This document shows positions 1 to 7,060 of a stretch of 9,608 nt of DNA, one piece after another. Numbering within the stretch: position 1 is the first letter of the stretch; the number at the start of each line of letters is the position of its first letter. This DNA is from JBDNFP01 sp041689775 (GTDB taxonomy: Bacteria; Bacteroidota; Bacteroidia; Cytophagales; Spirosomataceae), in contig JBDNFP010000280.1 in NCBI GenBank assembly GCA_041689775.1, positions 1 through 9,608 on the forward strand. The letters run 5' to 3'. Both the position numbers and the translations under genes were made by a program. Under the pieces are notes generated by a model. The model made no database searches, was not told the origin of the DNA, and saw only the letters and a list, made by a program, of their open reading frames with translations.

Positions 1-181
1 TCGCAGGACGATATGTTTTTCTAAAAACGAGCAAATTCATGACAATGTCATTGGTATGTACATCAACAAACACTATTTCAAAACAGGAACATATGGCGAC
101 TCCGTCGCTGAATGATCAACCCTTTATAGACACTACCAAATACACTACCCTCTTCTCAATTATCTATTCCCGGTCCCTATT
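1..181. other. Non-coding tail downstream of the large minus-strand gene
   Basis: I see no convincing gene in this stretch. A short plus-strand open frame from 39 runs into the antisense of the large gene and has no family character. A 13-base palindrome (ATGACAATGTCAT, 39-51) and an AT-only hairpin (15-28) are visible, but neither looks like an intrinsic terminator, so the 3' end of the large minus-strand transcript may lie further left or depend on Rho. Confidence 0.5.
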
Positions 182-3100
182 CTACCTCAGCACCATCACG
201 GAGCCGCGTAAGGTATCGCGCGGTCGTTCGGGGTAATACTCACTACCATAGTTGATCATGTAAGGGTAAACCCCCGGCTGCACCTTGGCACCCTTGTAGG
301 TACCATCCCACTTCTGGTTTACATCGTTTGTAGCAAAGATAACTTCGCCCCAGCGGTTATAGATTTTTATTTCAAACCGATCAAAGAACACTCCGTACAC
401 ATCCAACTGATCGTTCTGTCCGTCACTATTAGGGGTAAACGCATCCGGCACAAATAGTCGTGGCTCACAGCGATTTACCACCTCAGTGGTGTCGGTGAGG
501 GTACATCCTTCCCGATTGGTGGCAATCACCCGGTAAGTACCTAGCCTACTTACCGTAATCCGGCTGGTAGTGTCACCCGTTTCGGGCCAGAAGTATTGTT
601 GGTTGGCTGCTCCCCGGGCGTTCAGTACCGTGGTGGCATTCTGAGCCACGCACAGCGGGCTCTCTGGTGCCAGGTCGAGGCGCGGAGAGGGTAGAAATAT
701 CAACCGGATGGTATCCCGGCCCGCACAACCGGCAAACGAGGCAGTTACGGTATAGGTGCCGGTAAACCGGGGAGTAATACTTTGGGTAGTTTGGCCATTA
801 GACCAGCTATACTGTGCTTCGCTAATATCACTCGCCACCAAGCGGAAGTTACCATCGTAGCATAAGGTTGTATCGGGTCCCAAACGTACCACCGGTACTA
901 GTTTTACATCCACCACGCGGTTGGCCGAAGCCACACAACCGTCATTCGAAACAAAATAAGTAAGTGTCTGACGGCCGATCAGGGTGTCTATCGGAGTGTA
1001 CAATCCGACGGAATCCACCCCCGGACCTACCCAAAAACCGTTGGCCGGAGTAGCTCCCGTAAGACGCTGCGGACGCTGATCTGCGCAGAAGGACAAGGGT
1101 GCCCCCGCTACTACCTCGGGCCGGGCGCTAAAACGTACCTGCACATCGTCCGTTCCGGTACAGCCATTAGCAGGATTACTCACCGTGAGGGTATAAGTAC
1201 CCGCCTCCCGCACCACCAAACTACGGGTCGTGGCCCCGGTACTCCATACGTACTGATTCCCCGCAAAATTAATGGATAAAGGCGCCAGCTGAATGGTGTC
1301 ACCCACGCACTTACCGCGGTTCGGCCCCAGCAGTGCCAAGTTGTCCCGGATTAGACCTACCACAATATCTGCCTGGGTGTAGGTACAGCCACCGGCATCC
1401 GATGCTTCGAGACTATATGTGCCCGACACGAGATTAGTGGCCGTTTGCGTGGTACTTACGACCTGTCCGGCGCTATTGAACCAGCGGAATACCGTGGGCT
1501 GACCGCCCGTAACCCGCAAGGCAATCGAACCGGAATCCGGCTTAGTACAGGCTGCGTTATCGGGTACCGGGCTCATCCGAAGCGGATTTGCCGGGGAACG
1601 AAGAGCAAATGAGGTATCAGTAGTACACGACAATGGGTTACCCGATACCCTGAGTTGGTAGGCTCCTTCGCGTAGATCCGTGAGCACGGGCCCGGTACCT
1701 GCCGTCGAATTATCGGGACGCGTCCAAGCGTAGTTGTACGTGCCTGCTGGTATCATGCTCGTGATCTGTATTCGTCCATCGGCCGTTGTACAGCCTGAAG
1801 GGGGCAGCAGGTCAGCCGCGATGCGGGCACGCGGTCGGGACACGATCTGGATGGTATCTTCATTGTAGCAATCATTGCCATTTTTAACCTCCACAAAGTA
1901 AATACCGGGCTGCTTGATGGTGATATCACGGGTAGTTTCTCCGGTGCTCCACGCAAACTCCCGCCACGTAAGACCGGGGGCCGTCAGTACGAGTGTGCTA
2001 TCGTTACACACTGTGGTATCCGGCCCGAGCGAAAAAGCGGGCGGACGGCGAATCGTCAGATCTACGGTATCAGCCTGAAAACATAGGCCCTGCGGTCCGT
2101 TGGCAGCAATGGCCACGTACTGCCCGGTTTGGGTGGCACTAAATGTTTTTTCTCTGCCAACGGGGCGACCGTTGTACAACCACACAAAAAACTCAGCATT
2201 GACGTTTGATTCCAGTTGAATACTATTGCGGCATTCATCCTGATCCTGGCCCAGATCCAGCGGCGGCGGTGTTTCAAATATTTCTATTTCCTGAAAGAAG
2301 GTGGTATCCTTACACTGATTGGTGGCCCGGAGGCTCGCCCGGTAAATACCCGGTAATCGATACGTATGCTCTACCTGAGTCTCCTTTCCGGAAACTGGTG
2401 CGCTACCGTCACCAAAGTTCCAGGAGTAGGTGTCCTTAATCGGATCACATAATGGGCTCGCCTGAAAAGAAGTCGGCGCTCCAGAGCAGAAACCATCGGC
2501 CTGAAAACCGGGGCCATCGTTTTGGTTGGTGAAATTCTGAACTAGACTAGGTAGTCCAAGCTGACTCTTTTTACCCCCCAGGTTTACTCCTTCTACTTTA
2601 TACAATAAATTCCCGAGCGAATTAGCTTCCGGCTCGTTGATAACCGCCAGGTAATCACTGCCTTCAATGGCCATGTATATTTTTCCATCGGAACCTATCT
2701 GCAAGGCACCAAACCGCTGGTTGGTGGTGCTATCCACCACGATCCTAGAATCCGCAATCAGGGTAGAGTCGCCCAGGGTCAGGTCGTATTGCACCAGCAT
2801 GGAGGCCGTGGAATCTCCGTCACCCAGATAAGATACGTATAGTTTTTCACCACTAGGAGAAAACTCCACCCCATAGGCTTTGGGCGGGGCGGGGCCCAGG
2901 TCAATCGTTCGTTCGTAACTGAGCTCGCCCGTTGAATCAGAAAAAGTAAATATCTCCACGTAGTTTTTAAGCGGCCCCGGCACAATGACCGCCAATCGCC
3001 GTTGCCCACTGGCACTATCAGGGGCCGAAAACTTCATGTAACCCTCCCCCTTTGTTGGCGTATCGTGCGCCATACCCAATGGAAACTCACCGGATTCGAT

Positions 3101-4216
3101 TAGTCCACCGTTGGTAGCATGAAACACCCGAAACACGTTCGTTCCGTAATCGTGGGTTACTACCCAGTAGGTACTATCAGCTTCGTTCATGACCGAAGCC
3201 AAGCGCTCCGTGGTTGATCTTTCTAAGGTGGTGTTTTGCTCTACCACCGCACCTTTACCATTGTTGCGGCGCATATCCACCACACTTACTGTAAGTAGCT
3301 TAGTAGAGTCATTTATGTCGGTAGTAGTAAATACATTATAAAGATATTCACAGCCTTTACAGGTAGGCTGCGGCACAATCAGTGCCGATTGGGTGGAATT
3401 AGGGCTACCTAGTAACGGCCGACACGAATCGGCCAGGCATTCTAGTTCTTCCCCGTCTCTATCATAGATTTTTACTCCATCGGTATAAAAGAGAAGTATT
3501 CCTTTGGAGTTAGCAATCGTGGAAGTTCCTTCCGGAGTGTTCAGTTTACCGTCGGTTATAGCCTGCGGTGTACCACTTGAAAAGTCAAGCCCGGCATTAT
3601 CACCAAAAAACCATTTTGCTCCTTCCTGGTTGGTAGGTTCCAAACAAATCTTCACATTAACCCGATCCTGGATTTTACAACCATTCGGTAGTATTACTTC
3701 CACCGAATAACAACCCGAACTATCTACTTCGAGGGTTTGGGTTGTATCTCCTTTGGGATACCAGATAAACTTCGCTCCGGCGGGCGCACCTCCCATCGGG
3801 TAGGGGTCCAGCGTAATAATCTGATCGGGACAAATAGTAGTATCGGGTTTCCAGCTTTGAAAAGGCGGAGGTAGTTCTCCGATCTGGATGGGAAGGCTAA
3901 GACTATCAACTGTGCCATTTTGGAGCGTTCGTAGCAATCGTACGATGTAGGGACCCGGGGTAGTGTAGGAATGCCTCGGGTTGCGCCGGGTATCCGTGTT
4001 ATCCATACTGTTGGCATCACCAAAGTTCCATTGCCACGCTACGGCCGTAGCCAGTGTGTCCTCAAACGAAGTTGCTTCATTCTTGCAGTCGGGATTCATC
4101 ATACACTGCCCTTTTACCACAAAGGGCACCGAAGCATAGCCCAGACCAGCTAAACCACCCATCAGTAAAATGAATATCCAAAAAAAACGTCTATATGTAT
4201 TATAAATCAACCTCAT
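182..4216 (-). CDS. Large PKD/Ig-like surface protein with T9SS type B (gliding-motility) C-terminal domain
   Basis: A 1344-residue exported protein. The start at 4216 gives a basic N-terminus followed by a hydrophobic stretch (about residues 11-29), a Sec signal peptide. Domains in order: a PKD domain (about 35-112, with WQWNFGDA), an Ig-like module (about 124-190), and a region of about 196-560 that opens with WFFGDNAGLDF and LLFYTDG. That pattern is typical of the propeller-like part of large Bacteroidota PKD proteins. A second PKD domain follows (about 572-646, YSWNFGDG), then a series of Ig-like modules sharing LGPDTTxC and W(S)TGxTT motifs. Residues 1251-1344 are the gliding-motility-associated C-terminal domain (VPDAFTPNSDGQND, IYNRWGEVIF, WDGTYKG, QPGVYPYMI), which routes cargo through T9SS. 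The likely role is a cell-surface or released adhesin; no catalytic motif was noticed. It is divergent from the PorP/SprF-like gene, a common T9SS pairing. The ligand is unknown. Confidence 0.95.
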   Translation of the reverse strand: MRLIYNTYRRFFWIFILLMGGLAGLGYASVPFVVKGQCMMNPDCKNEATSFEDTLATAVAWQWNFGDANSMDNTDTRRNPRHSYTTPGPYIVRLLRTLQNGTVDSLSLPIQIGELPPPFQSWKPDTTICPDQIITLDPYPMGGAPAGAKFIWYPKGDTTQTLEVDSSGCYSVEVILPNGCKIQDRVNVKICLEPTNQEGAKWFFGDNAGLDFSSGTPQAITDGKLNTPEGTSTIANSKGILLFYTDGVKIYDRDGEELECLADSCRPLLGSPNSTQSALIVPQPTCKGCEYLYNVFTTTDINDSTKLLTVSVVDMRRNNGKGAVVEQNTTLERSTTERLASVMNEADSTYWVVTHDYGTNVFRVFHATNGGLIESGEFPLGMAHDTPTKGEGYMKFSAPDSASGQRRLAVIVPGPLKNYVEIFTFSDSTGELSYERTIDLGPAPPKAYGVEFSPSGEKLYVSYLGDGDSTASMLVQYDLTLGDSTLIADSRIVVDSTTNQRFGALQIGSDGKIYMAIEGSDYLAVINEPEANSLGNLLYKVEGVNLGGKKSQLGLPSLVQNFTNQNDGPGFQADGFCSGAPTSFQASPLCDPIKDTYSWNFGDGSAPVSGKETQVEHTYRLPGIYRASLRATNQCKDTTFFQEIEIFETPPPLDLGQDQDECRNSIQLESNVNAEFFVWLYNGRPVGREKTFSATQTGQYVAIAANGPQGLCFQADTVDLTIRRPPAFSLGPDTTVCNDSTLVLTAPGLTWREFAWSTGETTRDITIKQPGIYFVEVKNGNDCYNEDTIQIVSRPRARIAADLLPPSGCTTADGRIQITSMIPAGTYNYAWTRPDNSTAGTGPVLTDLREGAYQLRVSGNPLSCTTDTSFALRSPANPLRMSPVPDNAACTKPDSGSIALRVTGGQPTVFRWFNSAGQVVSTTQTATNLVSGTYSLEASDAGGCTYTQADIVVGLIRDNLALLGPNRGKCVGDTIQLAPLSINFAGNQYVWSTGATTRSLVVREAGTYTLTVSNPANGCTGTDDVQVRFSARPEVVAGAPLSFCADQRPQRLTGATPANGFWVGPGVDSVGLYTPIDTLIGRQTLTYFVSNDGCVASANRVVDVKLVPVVRLGPDTTLCYDGNFRLVASDISEAQYSWSNGQTTQSITPRFTGTYTVTASFAGCAGRDTIRLIFLPSPRLDLAPESPLCVAQNATTVLNARGAANQQYFWPETGDTTSRITVSRLGTYRVIATNREGCTLTDTTEVVNRCEPRLFVPDAFTPNSDGQNDQLDVYGVFFDRFEIKIYNRWGEVIFATNDVNQKWDGTYKGAKVQPGVYPYMINYGSEYYPERPRDTLRGSVMVLR

Positions 4217-4335
4217 CTTTCGTTACTTACTCAAAACACACATACCCAGACTTAACTTTTATATACTCTGCTTAGTTTTAACGAAAATTATTTTTATAAA
4301 TTTCATAACCTAGTATTGTTAGAAAACTTCTGACA

Positions 4336-4369
4336 TTTGATCGTTGTTATGCAAAAAGGGTATATTTTG
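4336..4369 (+). promoter_or_regulatory. Probable Bacteroidota-type promoter of the PorP/SprF-like gene
   Basis: TTTG at 4336-4339 is followed after 21 bases by TATATTTTG (4361-4369). This is close to the Bacteroidota -33 TTTG / -7 TAnnTTTG pattern, with one extra base inside the -7 box. Transcription would start near 4376, leaving a leader of about 60 bases that has no Shine-Dalgarno sequence, as is usual in the phylum. The rest of the 4217-4437 divergent region is very AT-rich. I could not pick a clear promoter for the minus-strand gene in it. Confidence 0.45.
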
Positions 4370-4437
4370 TTGATCTCAGCCTAATAATTACTTACTTCAC
4401 CGATCGTTAGCAGCTTATTTGCGGAAAATTAATAACC

Positions 4438-5472
4438 ATGACGAAGAAATTTCTTGTACTTGTAATATTGACCCTTAGCGGCTTAAAAGGTTGGAGTCAG
4501 GATCCCCAATTTTCGCAGTTCTACGCTAACCCTCTGTACCTCAACCCGGCTTTGGCAGGTGGTGCATTGGCCCCGCGTCTGACGGTCAACTACCGCAATC
4601 AATGGCCGGCTCTATCGGCCAACTTCGTGACTACCTCCTTTGGGGTCGATAATTATTTCTCCAAGTTCAATAGCGGAGTAGGGGTGTATGCACTCATGGA
4701 TAGCCAAGGACTCGGCAACTTGAAGTCTACCGAAGTAGGTGCACAATATTCGTATCAGCTTAAACTCAATGAGGAAACTTTCCTGCGATTAGGTTTGCAG
4801 GGGGCTTATACCACCCGTACCCTTGACTATTTCGGCCTAACCTTTGGCGATCAGTACAGTAATCAGGGCTTTACCGGAAACCCAACTCAGGAACCCCTGA
4901 TCCAAAATGGTATTCCTCAGGTATCCTACGCGGATTTTTCTACGGGTATGATGGTCTATTCTGACTGGTACTGGGCCGGTATTGCCGCTCACCACATCAA
5001 CCGGCCCAATCAGGCTTTTTCTAGCGTAGACGCCGCCCGGTTGCCAATTAAGGCCAGCTTTCAGGCCGGACTGCGTATTCCTTTTGGCGGCTACACCTAC
5101 CTTGGCAATGAGATAGACCGCGAAAAAACGATCTCACCCGCCATCATGTACAAGTCACAAGGCAAGTTTGATCAGTTTGACGCCGGGGTATACGTTACCT
5201 ACGCTCCGATGGTATTTGGTGCTTGGTACCGGGGTATTCCGGTCAAGAAATACGCCGAAAATATTAATAACCACGAATCACTCATTTTTCTGGCGGGTTT
5301 CCGGCAGGATAAATTCTCGATTGGGTATAGCTACGACGCTACGATTTCCACGTTGGGTATTGGTAGCGGCGGAGCCCACGAAATATCGCTATCCTATATT
5401 TTCGAACCCCTCAATCCACCCAAAGGCCGCCCGAAGCGTCGAAGTAAGGAGTTGTCTTGTCCGAAGTTTTGA
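4438..5472 (+). CDS. PorP/SprF family type IX secretion system membrane protein
   Basis: A 344-residue outer-membrane beta-barrel-type protein. Residues 1-20 are a signal peptide ending at GWSQ. The mature start DPQFSQFYANPLYLNPALAG is the hallmark of the PorP/SprF family, and the protein closes with the basic, proline-rich tail ending in CPKF that many members carry. Length fits the family (about 300-350). Alternating aromatic/polar stretches through the body fit membrane beta strands. Family members work with T9SS: SprF is needed for SprB surface display in Flavobacterium, and PorP is part of the Porphyromonas system. Bacteroidota genomes carry many paralogues, usually next to type B cargo. 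Here the cargo is probably the divergent 1344-residue protein. The start at 4438 is the first Met before the signal peptide. Which paralogue it is (sprF or porP) cannot be told from sequence alone. Confidence 0.93.
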   Translation: MTKKFLVLVILTLSGLKGWSQDPQFSQFYANPLYLNPALAGGALAPRLTVNYRNQWPALSANFVTTSFGVDNYFSKFNSGVGVYALMDSQGLGNLKSTEVGAQYSYQLKLNEETFLRLGLQGAYTTRTLDYFGLTFGDQYSNQGFTGNPTQEPLIQNGIPQVSYADFSTGMMVYSDWYWAGIAAHHINRPNQAFSSVDAARLPIKASFQAGLRIPFGGYTYLGNEIDREKTISPAIMYKSQGKFDQFDAGVYVTYAPMVFGAWYRGIPVKKYAENINNHESLIFLAGFRQDKFSIGYSYDATISTLGIGSGGAHEISLSYIFEPLNPPKGRPKRRSKELSCPKF

Positions 5473-5524
5473 GGTTGCCTAATTAGTAAATGTCAGAATT
5501 AGGGAATGAGTGAATGAAGAGGTA

Positions 5525-5579
5525 AATAGTAAAGCGGCCTGTACCGGATGGTGCGGGCCGCTTTGCGTATGAGGGATTT
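5525..5579. repeat. 55-bp direct repeat, copy 1
   Basis: It matches 8454-8508 without gaps, in the same orientation, at 52 of 55 positions (differences at 5530, 5540 and 5565). Conservation extends past the hairpin on both sides (AATAG before it, GTATGAGGGATTT after it), and a TGAATGA motif lies slightly further left of both copies, so this is a true duplicated unit and not just a similar terminator. Confidence 0.9.
5531..5564. terminator. Bidirectional terminator-like hairpin after the PorP/SprF-like gene
   Basis: The stems 5531-5545 and 5550-5564 pair over 15 bp (two G.T wobbles) around a GGAT loop. The AAAGCGGCC / GGCCGCTTT arms place A and T runs at the stem base on both strands, the usual look of a bidirectional intrinsic terminator. 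It begins 59 bases after the PorP/SprF-like stop codon. There is no extra U-run beyond the stem, so termination strength is uncertain. Confidence 0.65.
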
Positions 5580-5587
5580 GGTTGTGC

Positions 5588-5609
5588 TGTTGGGTGTTTC
5601 CACCCGACA
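5588..5609. repeat. Small palindromic repeat with a TTTC loop
   Basis: The arms TGTTGGGTG and CACCCGACA (one T.G wobble) enclose TTTC. The reverse complement has the same core (GGTGGAAACACC) as the hairpin at 5641-5664, so the two are inverted copies of one palindrome family about 31 bases apart. Confidence 0.7.
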
Positions 5610-5640
5610 ATGGTCTAAGCATTCTACTTCCTGATTTTTC

Positions 5641-5664
5641 GCGTCAGGTGGAAACACCTGACGC
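5641..5664. repeat. Perfect 10-bp hairpin with GAAA loop
   Basis: GCGTCAGGTG and CACCTGACGC are exact inverted repeats around GAAA. No T-run follows on either strand, so it is better read as a dispersed extragenic palindrome than as a terminator. It is the inverted partner of the hairpin at 5588-5609 and sits directly before the longer repeat at 5672. Confidence 0.75.
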
Positions 5665-5671
5665 CACTTTA

Positions 5672-5750
5672 ATCAGAAATAGTGCTTTTGAAGACCGCCC
5701 GGAGGGCTGCGTCATAGGGGTGGCTCGACGGAGCCGAGCCACGGCGGGAA
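5672..5750 (+). repeat. Dispersed palindromic repeat, intact copy (R1)
   Basis: A unit of about 79 bp starting ATCAGAAATAGTGCTTT. It contains two hairpins: GCCC-GGA-GGGC around 5697-5707 and GGCTC-GACG-GAGCC at 5722-5735. The first 70 bases match 6957-7026 at 62 of 70 positions without gaps, and the match resumes at 8417 on the far side of the insertion sequence. It is non-coding, and it lies between the PorP/SprF-like gene and the gene at 5827. Confidence 0.85.
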
Positions 5751-5770
5751 TCATATACTTAAAAAGAGTC

Positions 5771-5801
5771 TTGTTGCAATATCAGATGACTATTATTTTC
5801 G
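5771..5801 (+). promoter_or_regulatory. Possible promoter of the 5827 gene
   Basis: TTGTTG (5771-5776) is followed by TATTTTCG (5794-5801), 17-20 bases later depending on which TTG is used. This is one base off the TAnnTTTG -7 consensus of Bacteroidota. A start near 5808 would give a leader of about 20 bases. No Shine-Dalgarno sequence precedes the start codon. Confidence 0.35.
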
Positions 5802-5826
5802 TACAATTGCCCATTTTTCTGATTCC

Positions 5827-6690
5827 ATGATTAAAAAAAGAATCATTCTTACTGGTCTTTTTCTGTTACTTTTTATTGATTTAGGTATTGCTCAGCGTAA
5901 AGTAATAGTTGACGCATCTACTCTTGATCCTATATCTTATGTAGCCATTTACTCCAAGAATAATCCCAAAATTGGTATTTACAGTGGATGGGATGGGGCA
6001 TTTGTGCTTCCAACTTCATTGCCTGCATCAGACACCCTGGTTTTTTCCCTCTTAGGCTATCAAACTTACTTCGTGGTGGCTCACCAGGTTGTAAAGTCAG
6101 ACACCTTGTACCTTCATGAGGAACCCTTGCAATTGCCAGATCTGACAATAAGCCCAAAAAAAGAAAAGCGCATCATGATGGGCCCAAAATCTTCCAAAGG
6201 GAACCTCAGATTGGGCAGTAGGCTTTCCTCTTGGTACAGCGAATTGGCTGTCTTATTTAAGCCACCAGTAAATTCGCCTATGTATGTAAACTCTTTGGAA
6301 ATTTATCTATTAAATGATGAAGCCGATGCTAAGGACGGTTTTGTTCGAGTGAATATGTATACGGTTGGCGATAATCAATTTCCTGCCGAACCGCTTATCA
6401 ATCGTTCCTTTCTTATAAAAGTAGTACCCCGAAGACTATTTGGAAAATGGTATAGTGTTGATTTAAGTAACATACAGCTCCAGATACCGGAGCCAGGCTT
6501 ATTTGTTGCTGTCGAGTTCTTTCCCGTGTCAGGTTCGGGTTTAACGAGCAATAAGATAAATATAAGATTTGGGAAAAATTACCATTTAAAAACAGTAGAG
6601 CGAATTGCGGGTAATGCATGGAGGAATTCAATGACACAAAAGATCAGGCCCGATTACTCTCCTTTGATCAGGTTGTATTTGTCAAATTGA
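5827..6690 (+). CDS. Exported protein with carboxypeptidase-regulatory-like N-terminal domain, function unknown
   Basis: A 287-residue protein. Residues 1-22 are a signal peptide ending at GIAQ. Residues about 24-105 look like the CarboxypepD_reg-like beta-sandwich of Bacteroidota exported proteins: KVIVDASTLDPISYVAIYS, then GIYSGWDGAFVLP, then DTLVFSLLGYQTY, matching the usual 'regulatory domain, glycine turn, LGY' order. A linker rich in lysine (about 110-125) follows. The rest (about 130-287) alternates hydrophobic and polar residues like a second beta-rich domain, which I do not recognise. There is no TonB-receptor barrel and no sorting domain, so it is probably periplasmic or membrane-surface associated. 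Two sampled 60-base stretches are about one-third GC, against roughly half to two-thirds in the PorP/SprF-like gene, which suggests separate origin. It stands alone between repeat clusters. Function is not assignable. Confidence 0.8.
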   Translation: MIKKRIILTGLFLLLFIDLGIAQRKVIVDASTLDPISYVAIYSKNNPKIGIYSGWDGAFVLPTSLPASDTLVFSLLGYQTYFVVAHQVVKSDTLYLHEEPLQLPDLTISPKKEKRIMMGPKSSKGNLRLGSRLSSWYSELAVLFKPPVNSPMYVNSLEIYLLNDEADAKDGFVRVNMYTVGDNQFPAEPLINRSFLIKVVPRRLFGKWYSVDLSNIQLQIPEPGLFVAVEFFPVSGSGLTSNKINIRFGKNYHLKTVERIAGNAWRNSMTQKIRPDYSPLIRLYLSN

Positions 6691-6728
6691 GTAGTTTGTG
6701 GGAATTCTTCCAAAGGAAGTACTCTTAG

Positions 6729-6780
6729 CCTTCGATCGGCTCCGTCGAGTGAAATCCATGATTGCGTCCTCCGGACGCGA
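6729..6780 (-). repeat. Repeat module A, copy 1
   Basis: It aligns without gaps to 6906-6957 at about 42 of 52 positions. The conserved parts are the CGGCTC(C/T)GTCGAGT block and the hairpin GCGTCC-TCC-GGACGC (6764-6778). The GGCTCCGTCGAG block is the reverse complement of the end of the R1/R2 repeats, so this module belongs to the same mosaic in opposite orientation. A minus-strand open frame crosses it, but that is repeat DNA without gene character. Confidence 0.75.
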
Positions 6781-6868
6781 AGACGACAACTACCCGCATC
6801 TCCGCTTTTCTTAACAAGTCACCAATTGGTACGCTCCCTTGTGCCCAGTTAGGTATAATGATTTTATA

Positions 6869-6902
6869 GATCGCCCAGAGGGCTTCACCATATAGGTCAC
6901 TC
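6869..6902 (+). repeat. Partial copy of the R repeat (module B)
   Basis: Thirty-four bases align without gaps to 6978-7011 at about 27 positions, including the hairpin GCCC-AGA-GGGC and the shared GGTCACTC end. The bases that would extend it into a full R unit are absent on both sides, so it is a truncated module. Confidence 0.7.
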
Positions 6903-6905
6903 TGG

Positions 6906-6957
6906 CCTTCGCTCGGCTCTGTCGAGTAAAGATAATGAGTACGTCCTCCGGACGCTA
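6906..6957 (-). repeat. Repeat module A, copy 2
   Basis: Second copy of the module at 6729-6780, with the hairpin CGTCC-TCC-GGACG at 6942-6954. Its GCTCGGCTCTGTCGAGT block (6911-6927) is an exact 17-bp inverted repeat of 7008-7024, so the DNA from 6911 to 7024 can fold into one long stem-loop with two inner hairpins. Confidence 0.75.
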
Positions 6958-7026
6958 TCAGAAATAGTGCTTTCGATGACCGCCCAGAGGGCTGTGTCAT
7001 AGGGGTCACTCGACAGAGCCGAGCAA
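6957..7026 (+). repeat. Dispersed palindromic repeat copy split by the insertion sequence (R2, left part)
   Basis: This copy matches R1 (5672-5741) at 62 of 70 positions and stops exactly at the left end of the insertion sequence. The missing end, CGGCGGG, is found at 8417-8423 just after the right-hand target duplication. Removing the element and one duplication copy restores a continuous repeat that aligns to R1 without gaps. Confidence 0.9.
7019..7026. repeat. Target-site duplication, left copy
   Basis: CCGAGCAA sits directly outside the left inverted repeat and recurs at 8409-8416 directly outside the right one. An 8-bp duplication is within the range known in the IS4 family. The next outer base also agrees on each side, so 9 bp cannot be strictly excluded, but 8 bp keeps the inverted repeats symmetrical. 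Confidence 0.92.
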
Positions 7027-7045
7027 CCAATGTCATTAAGTTAAG
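7027..7045 (+). repeat. IS terminal inverted repeat (transposase 3' end)
   Basis: CCAATGTCATTAAGTTAAG, identical to the reverse complement of 8390-8408. The transposase stop codon lies one base inside it. Confidence 0.95.
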
Positions 7046-7060
7046 CTCAAAGGTTTGAGC
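7045..7060. terminator. Hairpin over the transposase stop codon
   Basis: GCTCAAA and TTTGAGC pair around GG, overlapping the stop codon (7047-7049) and touching the inverted repeat. Read on the minus strand it is followed by TTAACTTAATG, not a U-run, so it may be a weak terminator or a structure at the element's end. Function is inferred. Confidence 0.35.

Noticed and set aside
43..52. CAATGTCATT, identical to ten bases of the insertion sequence inverted repeat
   Set aside because: The match stops after ten bases and lies within a separate palindrome (39-51). No transposase remnant or second end is nearby, so chance is the simplest explanation.
182..4216. Frameshift or truncation in the large surface protein
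   Set aside because: The frame is unbroken from signal peptide to a complete C-terminal sorting domain.
5582..5830. An 82-codon plus-strand open frame before the 5827 gene
   Set aside because: It spans the hairpins and R1, overlaps the next start codon by a few bases and has no recognisable protein features.
5588..7026. A CRISPR array made of the hairpin repeats
   Set aside because: Repeat units vary in length, orientation and spacing, there are no regular unique spacers, and there are no cas genes.
6725..7036. A 103-codon minus-strand open frame covering the repeat cluster
   Set aside because: It is built from the repeated modules, shows the same peptide motif twice only because module A is duplicated, has no family character, and runs into the insertion sequence end. 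Repeat DNA explains it better than a gene.
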